This document shows positions 1 through 8,199 of a DNA stretch of 64,000 nt, one piece after another. A program made the translations under genes and the position numbers. Below the pieces are notes generated by a model, which was not told where the DNA came from, did no database searches, and worked only from the letters and a program-made list of their open reading frames with translations. The stretch lies in contig CAJTVR010000014.1 in assembly GCA_910580075.1 (NCBI GenBank), forward strand, positions 1 through 64,000, read 5' to 3'. Numbering within the stretch: the stretch's first letter is position 1; every line of letters starts with the position of its first letter. This stretch comes from an uncultured Eubacterium sp. Its GTDB lineage: Bacteria > Bacillota > Clostridia > Lachnospirales > Lachnospiraceae.

Positions 1-495
1 GAAAATAATAAGACGGACAAAGACGAAACAAAAACAGAGTGCAAAAGTCTGAAAACCCTTTATTTATGGGAAAGACAAGAAAAGACGAACAAAGACAAAC
101 AAACCTTAATTCTAATCCCGACGATGAAAACTATTGGCGCTGACGCTGCGAAAAAGTCAGAAAGCCAGAGCAGGGCAAAGGCGGCTCCGGCAGAAAAAAT
201 AGATTTTTCCAACGTAAAAATCGAGCCGCTGTTTGAGGAATCTGTTGATTTTGATACCTTCAGCAAATCGGATTTCCGTGTCGTGAAGATTTTGGCCTGC
301 GAGGAGGTTCCGAAGTCCAAAAAACTTTTAAAATTCACGTTAGACGACGGGGTACGTAAGGACCGCGTGATTTTAAGCGGGATTCATGAATATTATGAGC
401 CGGAAGAATTAACTGGCAGGACGGCAATTGCGATTGTAAACCTTCCGCCGAGGAAGATGATGGGCATTGACTCCGAGGGCATGCTTATTTTATAA
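1..495 (+). CDS. metG: Methionine--tRNA ligase C-terminal part, truncated at its 3' end
   Basis: The frame is open from base 1, so the gene enters from outside the window. After a lysine-rich linker it encodes the EMAP/Trbp-like tRNA-binding domain that ends many bacterial MetRS proteins (key stretches SDFRVVKI, LSGIHEYYEPEEL, NLPPRKMMGIDSEGML). In the cell this appended domain improves tRNA binding and dimerisation; it is not needed for catalysis. The normal end of the domain is missing: after GMLI the frame runs into duplicated hydrolase-gene DNA and stops. The lost last 26 or so codons lie at 1729-1820. The junction is at a shared CATGCT. The enzyme may still work because only the appendix is damaged. 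The linker before residue 42 is unusual (lysine/threonine-rich, with imperfect AAGACNAAACAAA-like repeats). Confidence 0.85.
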   Translation, partial: ENNKTDKDETKTECKSLKTLYLWERQEKTNKDKQTLILIPTMKTIGADAAKKSESQSRAKAAPAEKIDFSNVKIEPLFEESVDFDTFSKSDFRVVKILACEEVPKSKKLLKFTLDDGVRKDRVILSGIHEYYEPEELTGRTAIAIVNLPPRKMMGIDSEGMLIL

Positions 496-659
496 AACCC
501 GTCCGGATTGGAGAGCAGGGTGTCCGCCTGTATCAAAAAGGTGCATTTTTTCTCACATCATAGAGGATGCTCTGTTTCCATGAAGAAAAAGCAGCGGCGT
601 GCCCATGCCAGACTCATTGTAATATACTTTTTTGTTATCGAATAGAAAATAGCTCATAG
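486..659 (-). pseudogene. Deleted second copy of the alpha/beta hydrolase gene
   Basis: This stretch repeats the two ends of the intact hydrolase gene at 1942-2703. Bases 480-548 match 1957-2030 (with a 5-base deletion), and 555-657 match 2600-2705, with about 565 bases of the middle missing. The first 30 or so codons on the minus strand are still readable, including the LLFLHGN oxyanion-loop motif. It has no ribosome binding site because the match stops just upstream of the start codon. It is a remnant from the event that split metG. Confidence 0.85.
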
Positions 660-810
660 CTGCAGTTTTTATTCCTGTGAATATAAAAAGGAAATTAGCA
701 GATTTTTGGAAAATCATTCCAGAGAGACGCAGCGCCGGATTCCTGTCATACGACTGGGCAGGATTACTGTAGGTCATCAGATGCTCCAGGATATGGCTAT
801 GAAAATTTAA

Positions 811-840
811 TTGTACAAATAGGGGTATTAGGGGTATAAT
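811..840 (+). promoter_or_regulatory. Possible sigma-A promoter of the MNT/HEPN pair
   Basis: TTGTAC, 18 bases, then TATAAT, about 35 bases before the first possible start of the nucleotidyltransferase gene. The -10 is perfect and the -35 is two bases off consensus. Confidence 0.5.
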
Positions 841-875
841 ACAGATGAAAGACATGATATAAAGAAAGAGAAGTA

Positions 876-1259
876 ATGGGATACTGGAAAAAGCAAGTGT
901 GGATGGGGGCAGCAGGTATGTGTAAAAAATCCGAATTGCAGACAATTTTGAAAAAAGTAACAAGTGCTTCAGTACAGCTTTATGGAAAACGGTTGAATAA
1001 AATCATTCTTTACGGTTCTTATGCACGCGGGGATTATACGGATGAATCAGATATAGATATTATGATTGTTTTGAACTGCGAACCTGGAGAGATAAAGAAA
1101 TTACGAAAACAAACGGCAGAAATGACAAGCGATATATCTCTTGAACAGGAGGTTTTGCTTTCTGTTTTATTGAGGGATAAAAAACATTTTGAGGATAATC
1201 TTGATTTTCTCCCATTTTATAAAAATATATTAAAAGAAGGAGTAATGGTTTATGGATGA
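876..1259 (+). CDS. MNT-family nucleotidyltransferase (HEPN/MNT antitoxin)
   Basis: Small protein of 127 residues (113 if translation starts at the ATG at 918). The motif GSYARGDYTDESDIDIMI contains GSxARG and the paired DxD aspartates of the minimal nucleotidyltransferase fold. In characterised HEPN/MNT (HepT/MntA-type) modules this enzyme AMPylates or otherwise inactivates the partner HEPN RNase. The end overlaps the start of the HEPN gene at 1252, the usual operon layout. The true start is unclear: 876 follows AAGAGAAG closely, while 918 begins with the conserved part of the fold. The gene sits inside the segment that interrupts metG, so it was probably acquired. Confidence 0.8.
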   Translation: MGYWKKQVWMGAAGMCKKSELQTILKKVTSASVQLYGKRLNKIILYGSYARGDYTDESDIDIMIVLNCEPGEIKKLRKQTAEMTSDISLEQEVLLSVLLRDKKHFEDNLDFLPFYKNILKEGVMVYG

Positions 1260-1659
1260 GAGGAAAAAAGATTTGTGTAATTATCGTTTAGAAAAGGCAA
1301 AAAAGTGCCTTGTATCCGCAAAAGCGCTAGTTTAGTTAGAAGATTTCTGCGGTGCGGCAAACCGTTCCTATTATTCTATATTTCATAGTATCAGGGGATT
1401 GCTGGCATTGGAAGGAGTAGATTTTTCCAAACATTCAGGTGTAATAGCATATTTTCAAAAGAATTATGTAAAATCAGGGATATTTGAAAAAGAGTATTCT
1501 AAAATTTTGGCAGAGGCTTTTGAAATCAGAAGTGAATCAGATTATGATGATTATTATGTTATATCGAAAGAAGAAGTAGAAGAACAGATACAAAATGCAA
1601 AATTTTTCTTTGATGGGATTATGAAATATGTGGGTGAAGTGACTTCATTAAGAGGATAA
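1252..1659 (+). pseudogene. HEPN-domain toxin gene with an in-frame TAG
   Basis: Reading from the ATG at 1252 gives a HEPN protein of about 135 residues, broken by one amber codon at 1333-1335 (residue 28). The rest of the frame is intact to the TAA at 1657-1659 and includes the family's RxxYYxIFH active-site region (NRSYYSIFHSIRGLL), which carries the RX4-6H RNase motif. The stop most simply came from CAG (Gln) by one transition. A restart at the TTG at 1399 would begin after the active site. The toxin is therefore probably dead while its antitoxin partner is intact. Confidence 0.8.
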
Positions 1660-1681
1660 ATGATGTATTCTGGCTTGTACC

Positions 1682-1820
1682 AAACCTTCCGCCGAGAAAG
1701 ATGATGGGCATTGACTCCGAGGGCATGCTGATTTCTGCGGTGCATGAGGAGGACGGCCGCGAAGGGCCGAACCTTTTGATGGTGGACGACAGGATTCCGG
1801 CAGGGGCGAAGCTGTACTAA
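1682..1820 (+). pseudogene. Displaced 3' end of metG
   Basis: Bases 1682-1729 repeat 438-485 with one mismatch, then continue into the expected MetRS C-terminus: AVHEEDGREG and the conserved final DDRIPAGAKLY followed by TAA. Joining 485 to 1730 restores a normal metG. There is no start codon or ribosome binding site here. Confidence 0.85.
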
Positions 1821-1888
1821 TGTGGCTGAATCAGGCGGCATGGGAAGTTTCCATAACAGTTAGCTAAAATGCATTAGGCAAATAATAA

Positions 1889-1931
1889 GCGGAGAGTATT
1901 TCAATAGCAGGGATACTCTCCGCTTTCTTTT
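1889..1931. terminator. Rho-independent terminator, original end of metG
   Basis: Perfect 11-base stem GCGGAGAGTAT / ATACTCTCCGC (1889-1899 with 1913-1923), followed by TTTCTTTT on the plus strand. It lies between the displaced metG end and the convergent hydrolase gene. Confidence 0.85.
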
Positions 1932-1941
1932 GATGGATTTT

Positions 1942-2703
1942 TTATTGAAAGAACTCCATGCTTATTTTATAAAACCCGTCCGGATTGGAGAGCAGAGCAG
2001 GGTGTCCGCCTGTATCAAAAAGGTGCATTTTTCCATGCCCGGTTTTATCAAGTATTTCTCCATATATCTTTTCAAAATAAGTGGGAGAAATACTGCTGAT
2101 AAATTCATCCTGTTTACTTCCGGTCAAAAGAAGATCAGGCTGAAAACTGTGCAGATCAGTATGGAAAAATCTGCCAATTTCTTTTTCGTGACGGATTATC
2201 GCAGAAGTATCATTGTCAACAACACGTTCCCAGTCTTCGCCCTGCATATACTGATAAAACCATCTTAGATCGGCGTCTTGTTTAGATAATTCCCTGTCAG
2301 CTTTAATATTTGCCGTAAATTCTTTTAAAGGTTTTTCGCCCTCAAAACTATCAGCAATTACTTTTGACACAAGCTGTGGCGCCTCTAAGGCGGTATTAAC
2401 AGCTGCTAAAGCACCGCCGCTGCTCCCAATAATAAATACATCCGAGTACTGTTTTTCTTTCAGAAAAGCAATCACCTGCTGTGCTTCGTAGAACCATAAA
2501 TCAGAAGGAAATTCATCAAGTCTGTCCGATTTCCCGTGTCCTAAAAAGTCAATCAAAATTACTTTGAAATGATTCTTATATTTTTCAGCAATTTCACAAA
2601 ACATCATAGAGGATGCTGTGTTTCCATGAAGAAAAAGCAGCGGCGTGCCCATGCCGGACTCATTGTAATATACTTTTTTGTTATCGAATAGAAAATAGCT
2701 CAT
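1942..2703 (-). CDS. Alpha/beta-hydrolase
   Basis: 253 residues with the alpha/beta-hydrolase fold order: LLFLHGN oxyanion strand near residue 25, DFLGHGKS near residue 53, nucleophile elbow GSSGG (Ser near 95), acid region TGSKQDEF near 196 and catalytic His in TGGHPA near 234. A typical cytoplasmic single-domain hydrolase; the substrate cannot be told from sequence. The start follows a good site (CAGGGAGG, about 7 bases upstream on the minus strand). A deleted copy of the same gene is at 486-659. The 3' end lies next to the metG terminator. Confidence 0.85.
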   Translation of the reverse strand: MSYFLFDNKKVYYNESGMGTPLLFLHGNTASSMMFCEIAEKYKNHFKVILIDFLGHGKSDRLDEFPSDLWFYEAQQVIAFLKEKQYSDVFIIGSSGGALAAVNTALEAPQLVSKVIADSFEGEKPLKEFTANIKADRELSKQDADLRWFYQYMQGEDWERVVDNDTSAIIRHEKEIGRFFHTDLHSFQPDLLLTGSKQDEFISSISPTYFEKIYGEILDKTGHGKMHLFDTGGHPALLSNPDGFYKISMEFFQ

Positions 2704-2842
2704 AGCTGTACCTCCCTGTATGATCTGCCAAAGATTCTCTGAAATTAAATTTTATTGTAGCATACACACCCGGTAAAAACAATCAAAGTCAGATAATGGC
2801 TCTCCCGGAATATGTAAAAAATTCAGTATTTTTTGTATTTGG

Positions 2843-2871
2843 TTGACAACTATATCGAGGTACGATGTATT
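2843..2871 (+). promoter_or_regulatory. Possible sigma-A promoter of the small DUF6440 gene
   Basis: TTGACA, 17 bases, TGTATT; about 70 bases before the start codon at 2941. Confidence 0.55.
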
Positions 2872-2940
2872 GCTAAAGTACTATACCAGTAAGCCAGAGG
2901 CTTTCTCTGAATGAAATTGATCAGATTATAGGAGGAATTT

Positions 2941-3102
2941 ATGAATCGTTTTAAAAAAATTTATAGCCAGGGTACTATTAGTATGATTGAAATCTGGGTT
3001 GACACAGAAACAGGTGTAAACTATATATTTCGCAGAGACGGAAATGCAGGGGGCTTTACCGTACTGCTTGATAAAGAAGGAAAACCAGTAATAACACAGT
3101 AA
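2941..3102 (+). CDS. Small DUF6440-like protein
   Basis: 53 residues after a strong AGGAGG site. The pattern YSQGT...I.VD.ETGV.Y.F...G.AGG.T.LLDKEGKP resembles DUF6440, a family of small cytoplasmic beta-strand proteins of unknown function common in Firmicutes. It stands alone between its own promoter and a hairpin at 3341. Family assignment is from memory of the pattern, not a search. Confidence 0.7.
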   Translation: MNRFKKIYSQGTISMIEIWVDTETGVNYIFRRDGNAGGFTVLLDKEGKPVITQ

Positions 3103-3543
3103 ACTTTTGCCCGCAGTGCAGGAGTACTGATGCCTGTGCTGGCGGCTGTTATTTATAAGTAAATAACCAGATCAGGATAAACAGTTTGTCTGTATCATGA
3201 TTATCGGTTAATAATCATAAATGATGATGATGAATCGAAATTTTTAAATCATTCAGTGATAAGTACATGGCCGGCATCAGCCGCAGCTATGATTGTTTAC
3301 CGGCTGCTGCGATGTGATTCATGGTAAAAGAAGCATTTTAAAATTCCTCCGCATATGTTTTGCGGGGGAATTTATTTATGCAGGCTTATGCACGATGCAG
3401 TATAAAGAACGATTTTTTTATGCGCCAGCTCCGTATACTCTGTAAAAACCAGAAAAAATGGTTTATAATATAAAAGAAAACAGCATGCAGGATGAACGCA
3501 GGGCATGCAGAAATAAATGGTGATAAAGCGAGGAGAGGAACAT
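3103..3543. other. Intergenic stretch without a recognised gene
   Basis: About 440 bases between the DUF6440 gene and the AraC regulator. Apart from the terminator hairpin at 3341-3373 and a TATAAT at 3464-3469 that could be the -10 of the regulator gene, I see no gene or RNA. Confidence 0.5.
3341..3373. terminator. Terminator-like hairpin
   Basis: Thirteen-base stem AAATTCCTCCGCA with TGCGGGGGAATTT (one G-T pair), loop of seven, followed by ATTTATG. The T tail is weak on the plus strand. Confidence 0.55.
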
Positions 3544-5952
3544 ATGCATAGCGGGCATAGTTTTCATGTGCAGCTGATTCGCAGTATGCATGAAGAAAAG
3601 CATCTGCATCTGGATACAGAACTGCTTTATGTCATGGAGGGAGAAGCCTGTGCAGTGCTTCAGGAAAAAGAATACAGGCTGAAAAAAGATGATATGATAT
3701 TCATTAATTCCAGTGTGCATCACGCTGTTACGGGAAGCAGGGAAAATATGATATGCCGGATAACCTATGATTATCAGCTGATTGCGGATATGGTACACAA
3801 TCCGGACAGTATATTTTTGTGTAACAGCTCTGTCAGCCGGAAGAATGAATCTTTTGATGAACTGCGTATGCTTTTCCGGGAACTGGTGTACCAGGAAGTA
3901 CTCTGCCCGCATAAATCTGACTGTTATAAATACAGCATTCTTTACCGGATTTTAGACCGGCTGATTGAAAATTTTATGATAGATCATGCGGGGAGAATGA
4001 GGCAGGAAGAGAATACCGGTGATAATGAAAAACTTCAAAAAATATTTCATTATGTCAGCCGGAATTTTCAGGAAGCAGTCAGCCTTTCATCACTGTCTGA
4101 TCAGATGTATATGTCTAAATCTACACTGTCACGTTTTTTCAAAAAGCAGACAGGCATCTATTTTGCTGATTATGTCAGCCAGATACGGTTAAATTATGCA
4201 GTCCGCCAGCTGCTGTATTCTGACAGAACGATTACAAAAATCGCTGTGGACTGCGGGTTTGCAAATGCTTCTGTATTTGACAGGGTTTTTCGGGAAAACT
4301 ACGGCATGCCGCCGACTGAATACAGAAATACAATGCAGGAACAAATGAAAAAAGAGCAGGCCGGAGAAAAGGAACTGCGCGACCAGCTGCGTGCAGAACT
4401 TCAAAAACAAAGCGGGGACGTTCAGGAAACTGCTGGAAGCGGGGAAACGGCAGAAATACAGATACGCAGCACAGGCACACTGAATAAAAACTGGAACAGG
4501 GTAATCAATATCGGCTCGGTCTGCAGCCTGACACTGGCAAGCGTACAGCAGCATCTTTTGTACCTGTCAGAGCATCTTGGATTTGTATATGCAAGAATGT
4601 GGACGGTTTTTGACAAGCGGCTTATGATCTGTGACGGGATTTCTACGGGTGTTTATAATTATGATGCATTAGACAGCGTATTTGATTTTCTGGTATCTAA
4701 TCATATCATACCGTTTCTGGATTTCAGCAAAAGGCCGAGCACAGCAGTCCGCTCGGCTGGAGATGCTGTTTATTTTAAAGAAGATGGCATTGATTTTAAA
4801 TCCAGAAGGGCATGGGAGGCAATGCTGGAAGATTTTGTTGTACATATGCTGCGTAGGTATGGGGAAGCAGAAGTCAGCAGGTGGATTTTTGAAATTACAA
4901 GAGATCCGACACATCAGGAGCAGGGAAAATATTATGAAGATGAAAATTATTCGATATTAACGGTTTACCTGTCTGCTTACAGGATTATCCGTCGTCTGCT
5001 GCCGGGGGCAGAAATCGGCGGGCTGGGCGGTATTCCGGGGACGGATGCGCAGCTGTTTCAGGATTTTTTTGAATTCTGTATAAAAAACAGCTGTGTGCCT
5101 GATTTTGTTTCTTTTATTCTGTTTCCGTATGTTAAGGGAAGCGGGGAAGACGGTAACACTTATATACGTTCGGATGATAAGGATTATGAAAGAAAACAGG
5201 CGGTACAGATGCGGCAGATGCTGCACCAGGCCGGATTAGATAACTGCCGCCTGTATGCCGTGGAATGGAATCACACTGTATCAAACCGGAATTTTTTAAA
5301 TGACAGCTGTTTCCGCGGTGCCTATATGTGCAGGACAATATCGGAGATACAAAATTCGCTGGATCTGATTTGTGTATGGATGGGCTCAGACTGGGTAAGC
5401 GGCTATTATGATTCTCTTAATATTGTAAATGGCGGCAGCGGACTGCTGGCAAAAGACGGCATCCCCAAACCGGCATTTTATGCACTTGAGTTTTTAAACC
5501 AGCTTGGCAGCAGACTGGTTATGGCGGGAGAAAATTATATCATTACAAAAGGAGAGTCCGGAAGCTGCCAGATTCTGTGCTTTCATTTCGGCTGGTACAG
5601 TGCCGGATATTTTTTAAAGAAAGAAAATGCAGCGCAGCCGCATCAGGTCAAATCGATATTCCATGAAAATCAGACACTGACCCTGAATCTGAAATTAAAC
5701 GGCATGGAAGACGGGGAAATGTATGTGATTAAAAAAAGAAGTATCAGCCAGGAACAGGGAAGCATTCTGGATGAGTGGGGTAAATTTCAGTATGAAACAC
5801 ATCTGGAACGGTCTGTCATAAAATATCTGCAGGCTGTCTGCATTCCGCATCTTGAAATGGAAAAAAGGCAGGCGCAAAAGTCCGGTCTGCGGCTGCAGAT
5901 CACGCTGAAGCAGCATGAATTTGCACTTTATCAGATTTACAGGGAAAAATAA
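3544..5952 (+). CDS. AraC-family regulator fused to a GH39-like glycosidase domain
   Basis: 802 residues from the ATG at 3544, which follows GAGGAGAGG; an ATG at 3517 in the same frame lacks such a site. Residues about 10-85 form a cupin-like AraC ligand-binding domain; residues about 160-265 hold two helix-turn-helix motifs of the AraC/XylS type (SLSSLSDQMYMSKSTLSRFF; FANASVFDRVFRENYGMPPTEYR). A charged glutamine-rich linker follows, then from about 300 a full-length family 39 glycoside hydrolase-like TIM barrel with C-terminal beta domain. The normal acid/base motif (FEVWNEP in GH39) reads FEITRDP, with Asp454 in place of Glu; the nucleophile Glu574 is kept in VEWN. This suggests sugar binding rather than efficient hydrolysis. 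It probably controls genes for beta-xyloside or plant-glycan use, but no transporter or hydrolase gene is adjacent. Confidence 0.85.
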   Translation: MHSGHSFHVQLIRSMHEEKHLHLDTELLYVMEGEACAVLQEKEYRLKKDDMIFINSSVHHAVTGSRENMICRITYDYQLIADMVHNPDSIFLCNSSVSRKNESFDELRMLFRELVYQEVLCPHKSDCYKYSILYRILDRLIENFMIDHAGRMRQEENTGDNEKLQKIFHYVSRNFQEAVSLSSLSDQMYMSKSTLSRFFKKQTGIYFADYVSQIRLNYAVRQLLYSDRTITKIAVDCGFANASVFDRVFRENYGMPPTEYRNTMQEQMKKEQAGEKELRDQLRAELQKQSGDVQETAGSGETAEIQIRSTGTLNKNWNRVINIGSVCSLTLASVQQHLLYLSEHLGFVYARMWTVFDKRLMICDGISTGVYNYDALDSVFDFLVSNHIIPFLDFSKRPSTAVRSAGDAVYFKEDGIDFKSRRAWEAMLEDFVVHMLRRYGEAEVSRWIFEITRDPTHQEQGKYYEDENYSILTVYLSAYRIIRRLLPGAEIGGLGGIPGTDAQLFQDFFEFCIKNSCVPDFVSFILFPYVKGSGEDGNTYIRSDDKDYERKQAVQMRQMLHQAGLDNCRLYAVEWNHTVSNRNFLNDSCFRGAYMCRTISEIQNSLDLICVWMGSDWVSGYYDSLNIVNGGSGLLAKDGIPKPAFYALEFLNQLGSRLVMAGENYIITKGESGSCQILCFHFGWYSAGYFLKKENAAQPHQVKSIFHENQTLTLNLKLNGMEDGEMYVIKKRSISQEQGSILDEWGKFQYETHLERSVIKYLQAVCIPHLEMEKRQAQKSGLRLQITLKQHEFALYQIYREK

Positions 5953-5971
5953 ATGGAAAGGGGAAGAAATT

Positions 5972-6727
5972 ATGCTGGAAATTTGCTGTGGGAGTTATTA
6001 TGATGCGGTTCAGGCTGCATCAGGCGGAGCGAAAAGGATTGAGCTAAACAGCGGCCTTCACCTGGGAGGCCTGACGCCTTCTTTAGGGACGCTGGAGCTT
6101 GTAAAAGAAAACTGCCAGATCAGGACGGTGGCAATGGTGCGCCCGCGGGGAGGAGGTTTTTACTACTGCAGAGAGGATTTTGAAGTTATGGAGCGGGATG
6201 CGCGCATTCTGGTGAGCCATGGAGCTGATGGGATTGCTTTCGGCTGCCTGAATGAAGATGCGTCTATAAACCGGTGGCAGAATGAGCGCCTGGCTGCAGT
6301 GATCCATGAGTACGGAAAGGAGGCCGTGTTCCACCGGGCGTTTGACTGTACCCGGGATCCTTACCGGTCTATAGAACTGCTCATTGATATGGGTATCGAC
6401 CGGGTACTGACCAGCGGGCTTGCAGCAAAGGCAGAGGACGGGGCGGAGCTTTTAAAAGAGCTGCAGGCCAGATACGGACAGGAAATTGAAATTCTGGCCG
6501 GCAGCGGCATCCATGCCGGAAATGCCGGAAGGCTGATGGCGGATACCGGCATCACCCAGGTACACAGTTCCTGCAAAGACTGGGCAGAAGATCCGACCAC
6601 TATCGTGAACGGTGTTTCCTATGCCTTTGCAGGCCCGCCGCACGAAGCAGCTTATGATGTGGTTTCAAAAGATCTGGTGAGAAAGCTGCTGGAAAGTATC
6701 GGGGAAGCAGAACAGGCACCGGAATAA
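5972..6727 (+). CDS. cutC: CutC family protein
   Basis: 251 residues; start after GGAAAGGGGAAG. Typical CutC TIM-barrel pattern: LEICCGSYYDAVQAASGGA at the N-terminus, RIELNSGL.LGGLTPS, VRPRGGGFYY, VFHRAFD, RVLTSG, LAGSGI and VHSS near the end. CutC was named for copper homeostasis in Escherichia coli; its reaction is not settled. It starts only 19 bases after the AraC-GH39 gene, so the two are probably co-transcribed. Confidence 0.9.
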   Translation: MLEICCGSYYDAVQAASGGAKRIELNSGLHLGGLTPSLGTLELVKENCQIRTVAMVRPRGGGFYYCREDFEVMERDARILVSHGADGIAFGCLNEDASINRWQNERLAAVIHEYGKEAVFHRAFDCTRDPYRSIELLIDMGIDRVLTSGLAAKAEDGAELLKELQARYGQEIEILAGSGIHAGNAGRLMADTGITQVHSSCKDWAEDPTTIVNGVSYAFAGPPHEAAYDVVSKDLVRKLLESIGEAEQAPE

Positions 6728-6954
6728 TTTACATTCTCCTTTATGACAGCAGACGTGCGGTGCAACACCAGACACAGTTTGTTGCACATAATTTTACGTT
6801 TCTAAAAATCCTGAAAAAGAAATCATTAAAACTGCAATCAGACAGAAGCGGAAGAGATGAATAGAAATTATAATTTATCAGGAGATCATACAGGCAGAAA
6901 CAGACGGATGAGGAAGATCCGGCCTGACAGAGGCGGAAACAGAAAGGAGAAAAT

Positions 6955-7914
6955 ATGGAACGTAAAAAGGTACTCGGCCTGTCTTTTGGAAGAAAGATGG
7001 GAAATACAGATGTGATGATTAAGGCAGCACTTATGGAGTGTGAAAAAGCAGGATGTGAGGTAAAATTTATTCATGTAGATGACCTGGATATCAGACCGTG
7101 TACAGGATGTATTTCCTGTGTTGTCGGAATGATATCAGGACGCGGAAAAGGCGGATGCCCGGTAAAAGATGATTTTCACATTCTGGATGAAGCGCTGATG
7201 GAATGTGATGCGCTGATTGCAGGCTCGCCGACATATGTTTTAAGCCCGACAGGACGCTTTAAGACTGTATGCGACCGTATCGGGCCGTCCCATGATATAA
7301 CATTCCGCAAAGCAGCTTATGAAGAAGGCATTGCTGCAGGCAGAAATAAAGAGGATCTTCCGGATGAGCGCACGTTTAAAAAACGCGTGGGGGCACTTTT
7401 GTCGGTAGGCGGAGCAATGACGAAAAACTGGCTTGCATTTATGCTGCCGACGATGTATGAAATTACGATGTCCATGGGAATAGATGTCGTTGATATGCAT
7501 GAATATCATGGGGCAATGGCTCATGAGCATGTATTAGGCAATGATGAGCAGATGGAGCGTATGAGAAGAATGGGAGCGCATATTGCAGAGGCGCTTGCGG
7601 CAGATACAGAAAAGGAGCGTATAAAATGGCGCGGCGAAGAAGAAGGAGTCTGCCCGGTCTGCCACTGTGACATGCTGAGCATATCGAAAAACCGTACCTT
7701 TGCAGAATGCCCGGTATGCGGGATTGAAGGAAACATAGAAATAATAGACGGGAAAATCACTGTTACGTTCAGCGAAGAGCAGCAGAAACGCTCAAGACTG
7801 CGCTGGGACGGCAAACTGGAACATTCCACCGAAATAAAAACAAAAGCCGCCGGCCCTGGACAGATACCGGATTTGAAAGAGCGTAAGGCTGTATACACAG
7901 GGTATGCAGAATAA
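6955..7914 (+). CDS. NAD(P)H-dependent FMN reductase-like iron-sulfur flavoprotein
   Basis: 319 residues. Residues 1-210 form a flavodoxin-like domain: LGLSFGRKMGNTD for FMN phosphate, then CTGCISC near 47-53 followed by GGCP, the compact CX2CX2C...C cluster site of iron-sulfur flavoproteins, and GSPTYVLSPTG. The C-terminal part has a zinc-ribbon-like CPVCHC...CPVCG (about 232-257), not found in simple members. It is expected to move electrons from NAD(P)H or ferredoxin in the cytoplasm; the partner is unknown. The 227 bases upstream contain only a short GTGCAAC/GTTGCAC hairpin (6758-6784). Confidence 0.8.
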   Translation: MERKKVLGLSFGRKMGNTDVMIKAALMECEKAGCEVKFIHVDDLDIRPCTGCISCVVGMISGRGKGGCPVKDDFHILDEALMECDALIAGSPTYVLSPTGRFKTVCDRIGPSHDITFRKAAYEEGIAAGRNKEDLPDERTFKKRVGALLSVGGAMTKNWLAFMLPTMYEITMSMGIDVVDMHEYHGAMAHEHVLGNDEQMERMRRMGAHIAEALAADTEKERIKWRGEEEGVCPVCHCDMLSISKNRTFAECPVCGIEGNIEIIDGKITVTFSEEQQKRSRLRWDGKLEHSTEIKTKAAGPGQIPDLKERKAVYTGYAE

Positions 7915-7977
7915 ATCAGGAAGGCTCCGGACAGATTCCGGATATAAAATATCATAAGGCTTAGAATGAATCGGAAT

Positions 7978-8075
7978 GGGGCTGTCGCATTAAGTAAAAT
8001 ATATACAGGATATAGTATAAAAGAACGATTTAAATTAGCTATATCCTGTATCATATTTCTTAATGTGACAGCCCC
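7978..8075. repeat. Palindromic MITE-like element, copy 1
   Basis: 98 bases bounded by 17-base inverted ends (GGGGCTGTCGCATTAAG / CTTAATGTGACAGCCCC) with an inner inverted ACAGGATATAG / CTATATCCTGT. A second copy is at 24104-24203. The GGGGCTGTC ends resemble IS-type termini, and with no coding capacity it looks like a MITE. It is followed by GTTTTTT, so it may also end transcription of the flavoprotein gene. Confidence 0.75.
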
Positions 8076-8139
8076 GTTTTTTATAATCAGGATAAATCCC
8101 GCATCTGCCAGGATGTCTTTGGAAATTAGGATTATATAA

Positions 8140-8168
8140 TTGACAATGCTTCCAATTCCATAGATAAT
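8140..8168 (+). promoter_or_regulatory. Sigma-A promoter of the OPT transporter gene
   Basis: Perfect TTGACA, 17 bases, GATAAT; 32 bases before the start codon. Confidence 0.75.
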
Positions 8169-8199
8169 AGAACAGAATTCAAAAAGGAGGATTTTTGCT

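Noticed and set aside
553..963. Long minus-strand open frame
   Set aside because: Only its last part is meaningful, as a remnant of the hydrolase gene start; the rest has no site or family.
1333..1335. TAG read as pyrrolysine in the HEPN gene
   Set aside because: HEPN toxins do not use pyrrolysine, and one CAG to TAG change explains the stop.
7521..8054. 177-codon minus-strand frame over the flavoprotein end and palindrome
   Set aside because: It is antisense to a real gene and runs through the repeat, with no ribosome binding site.
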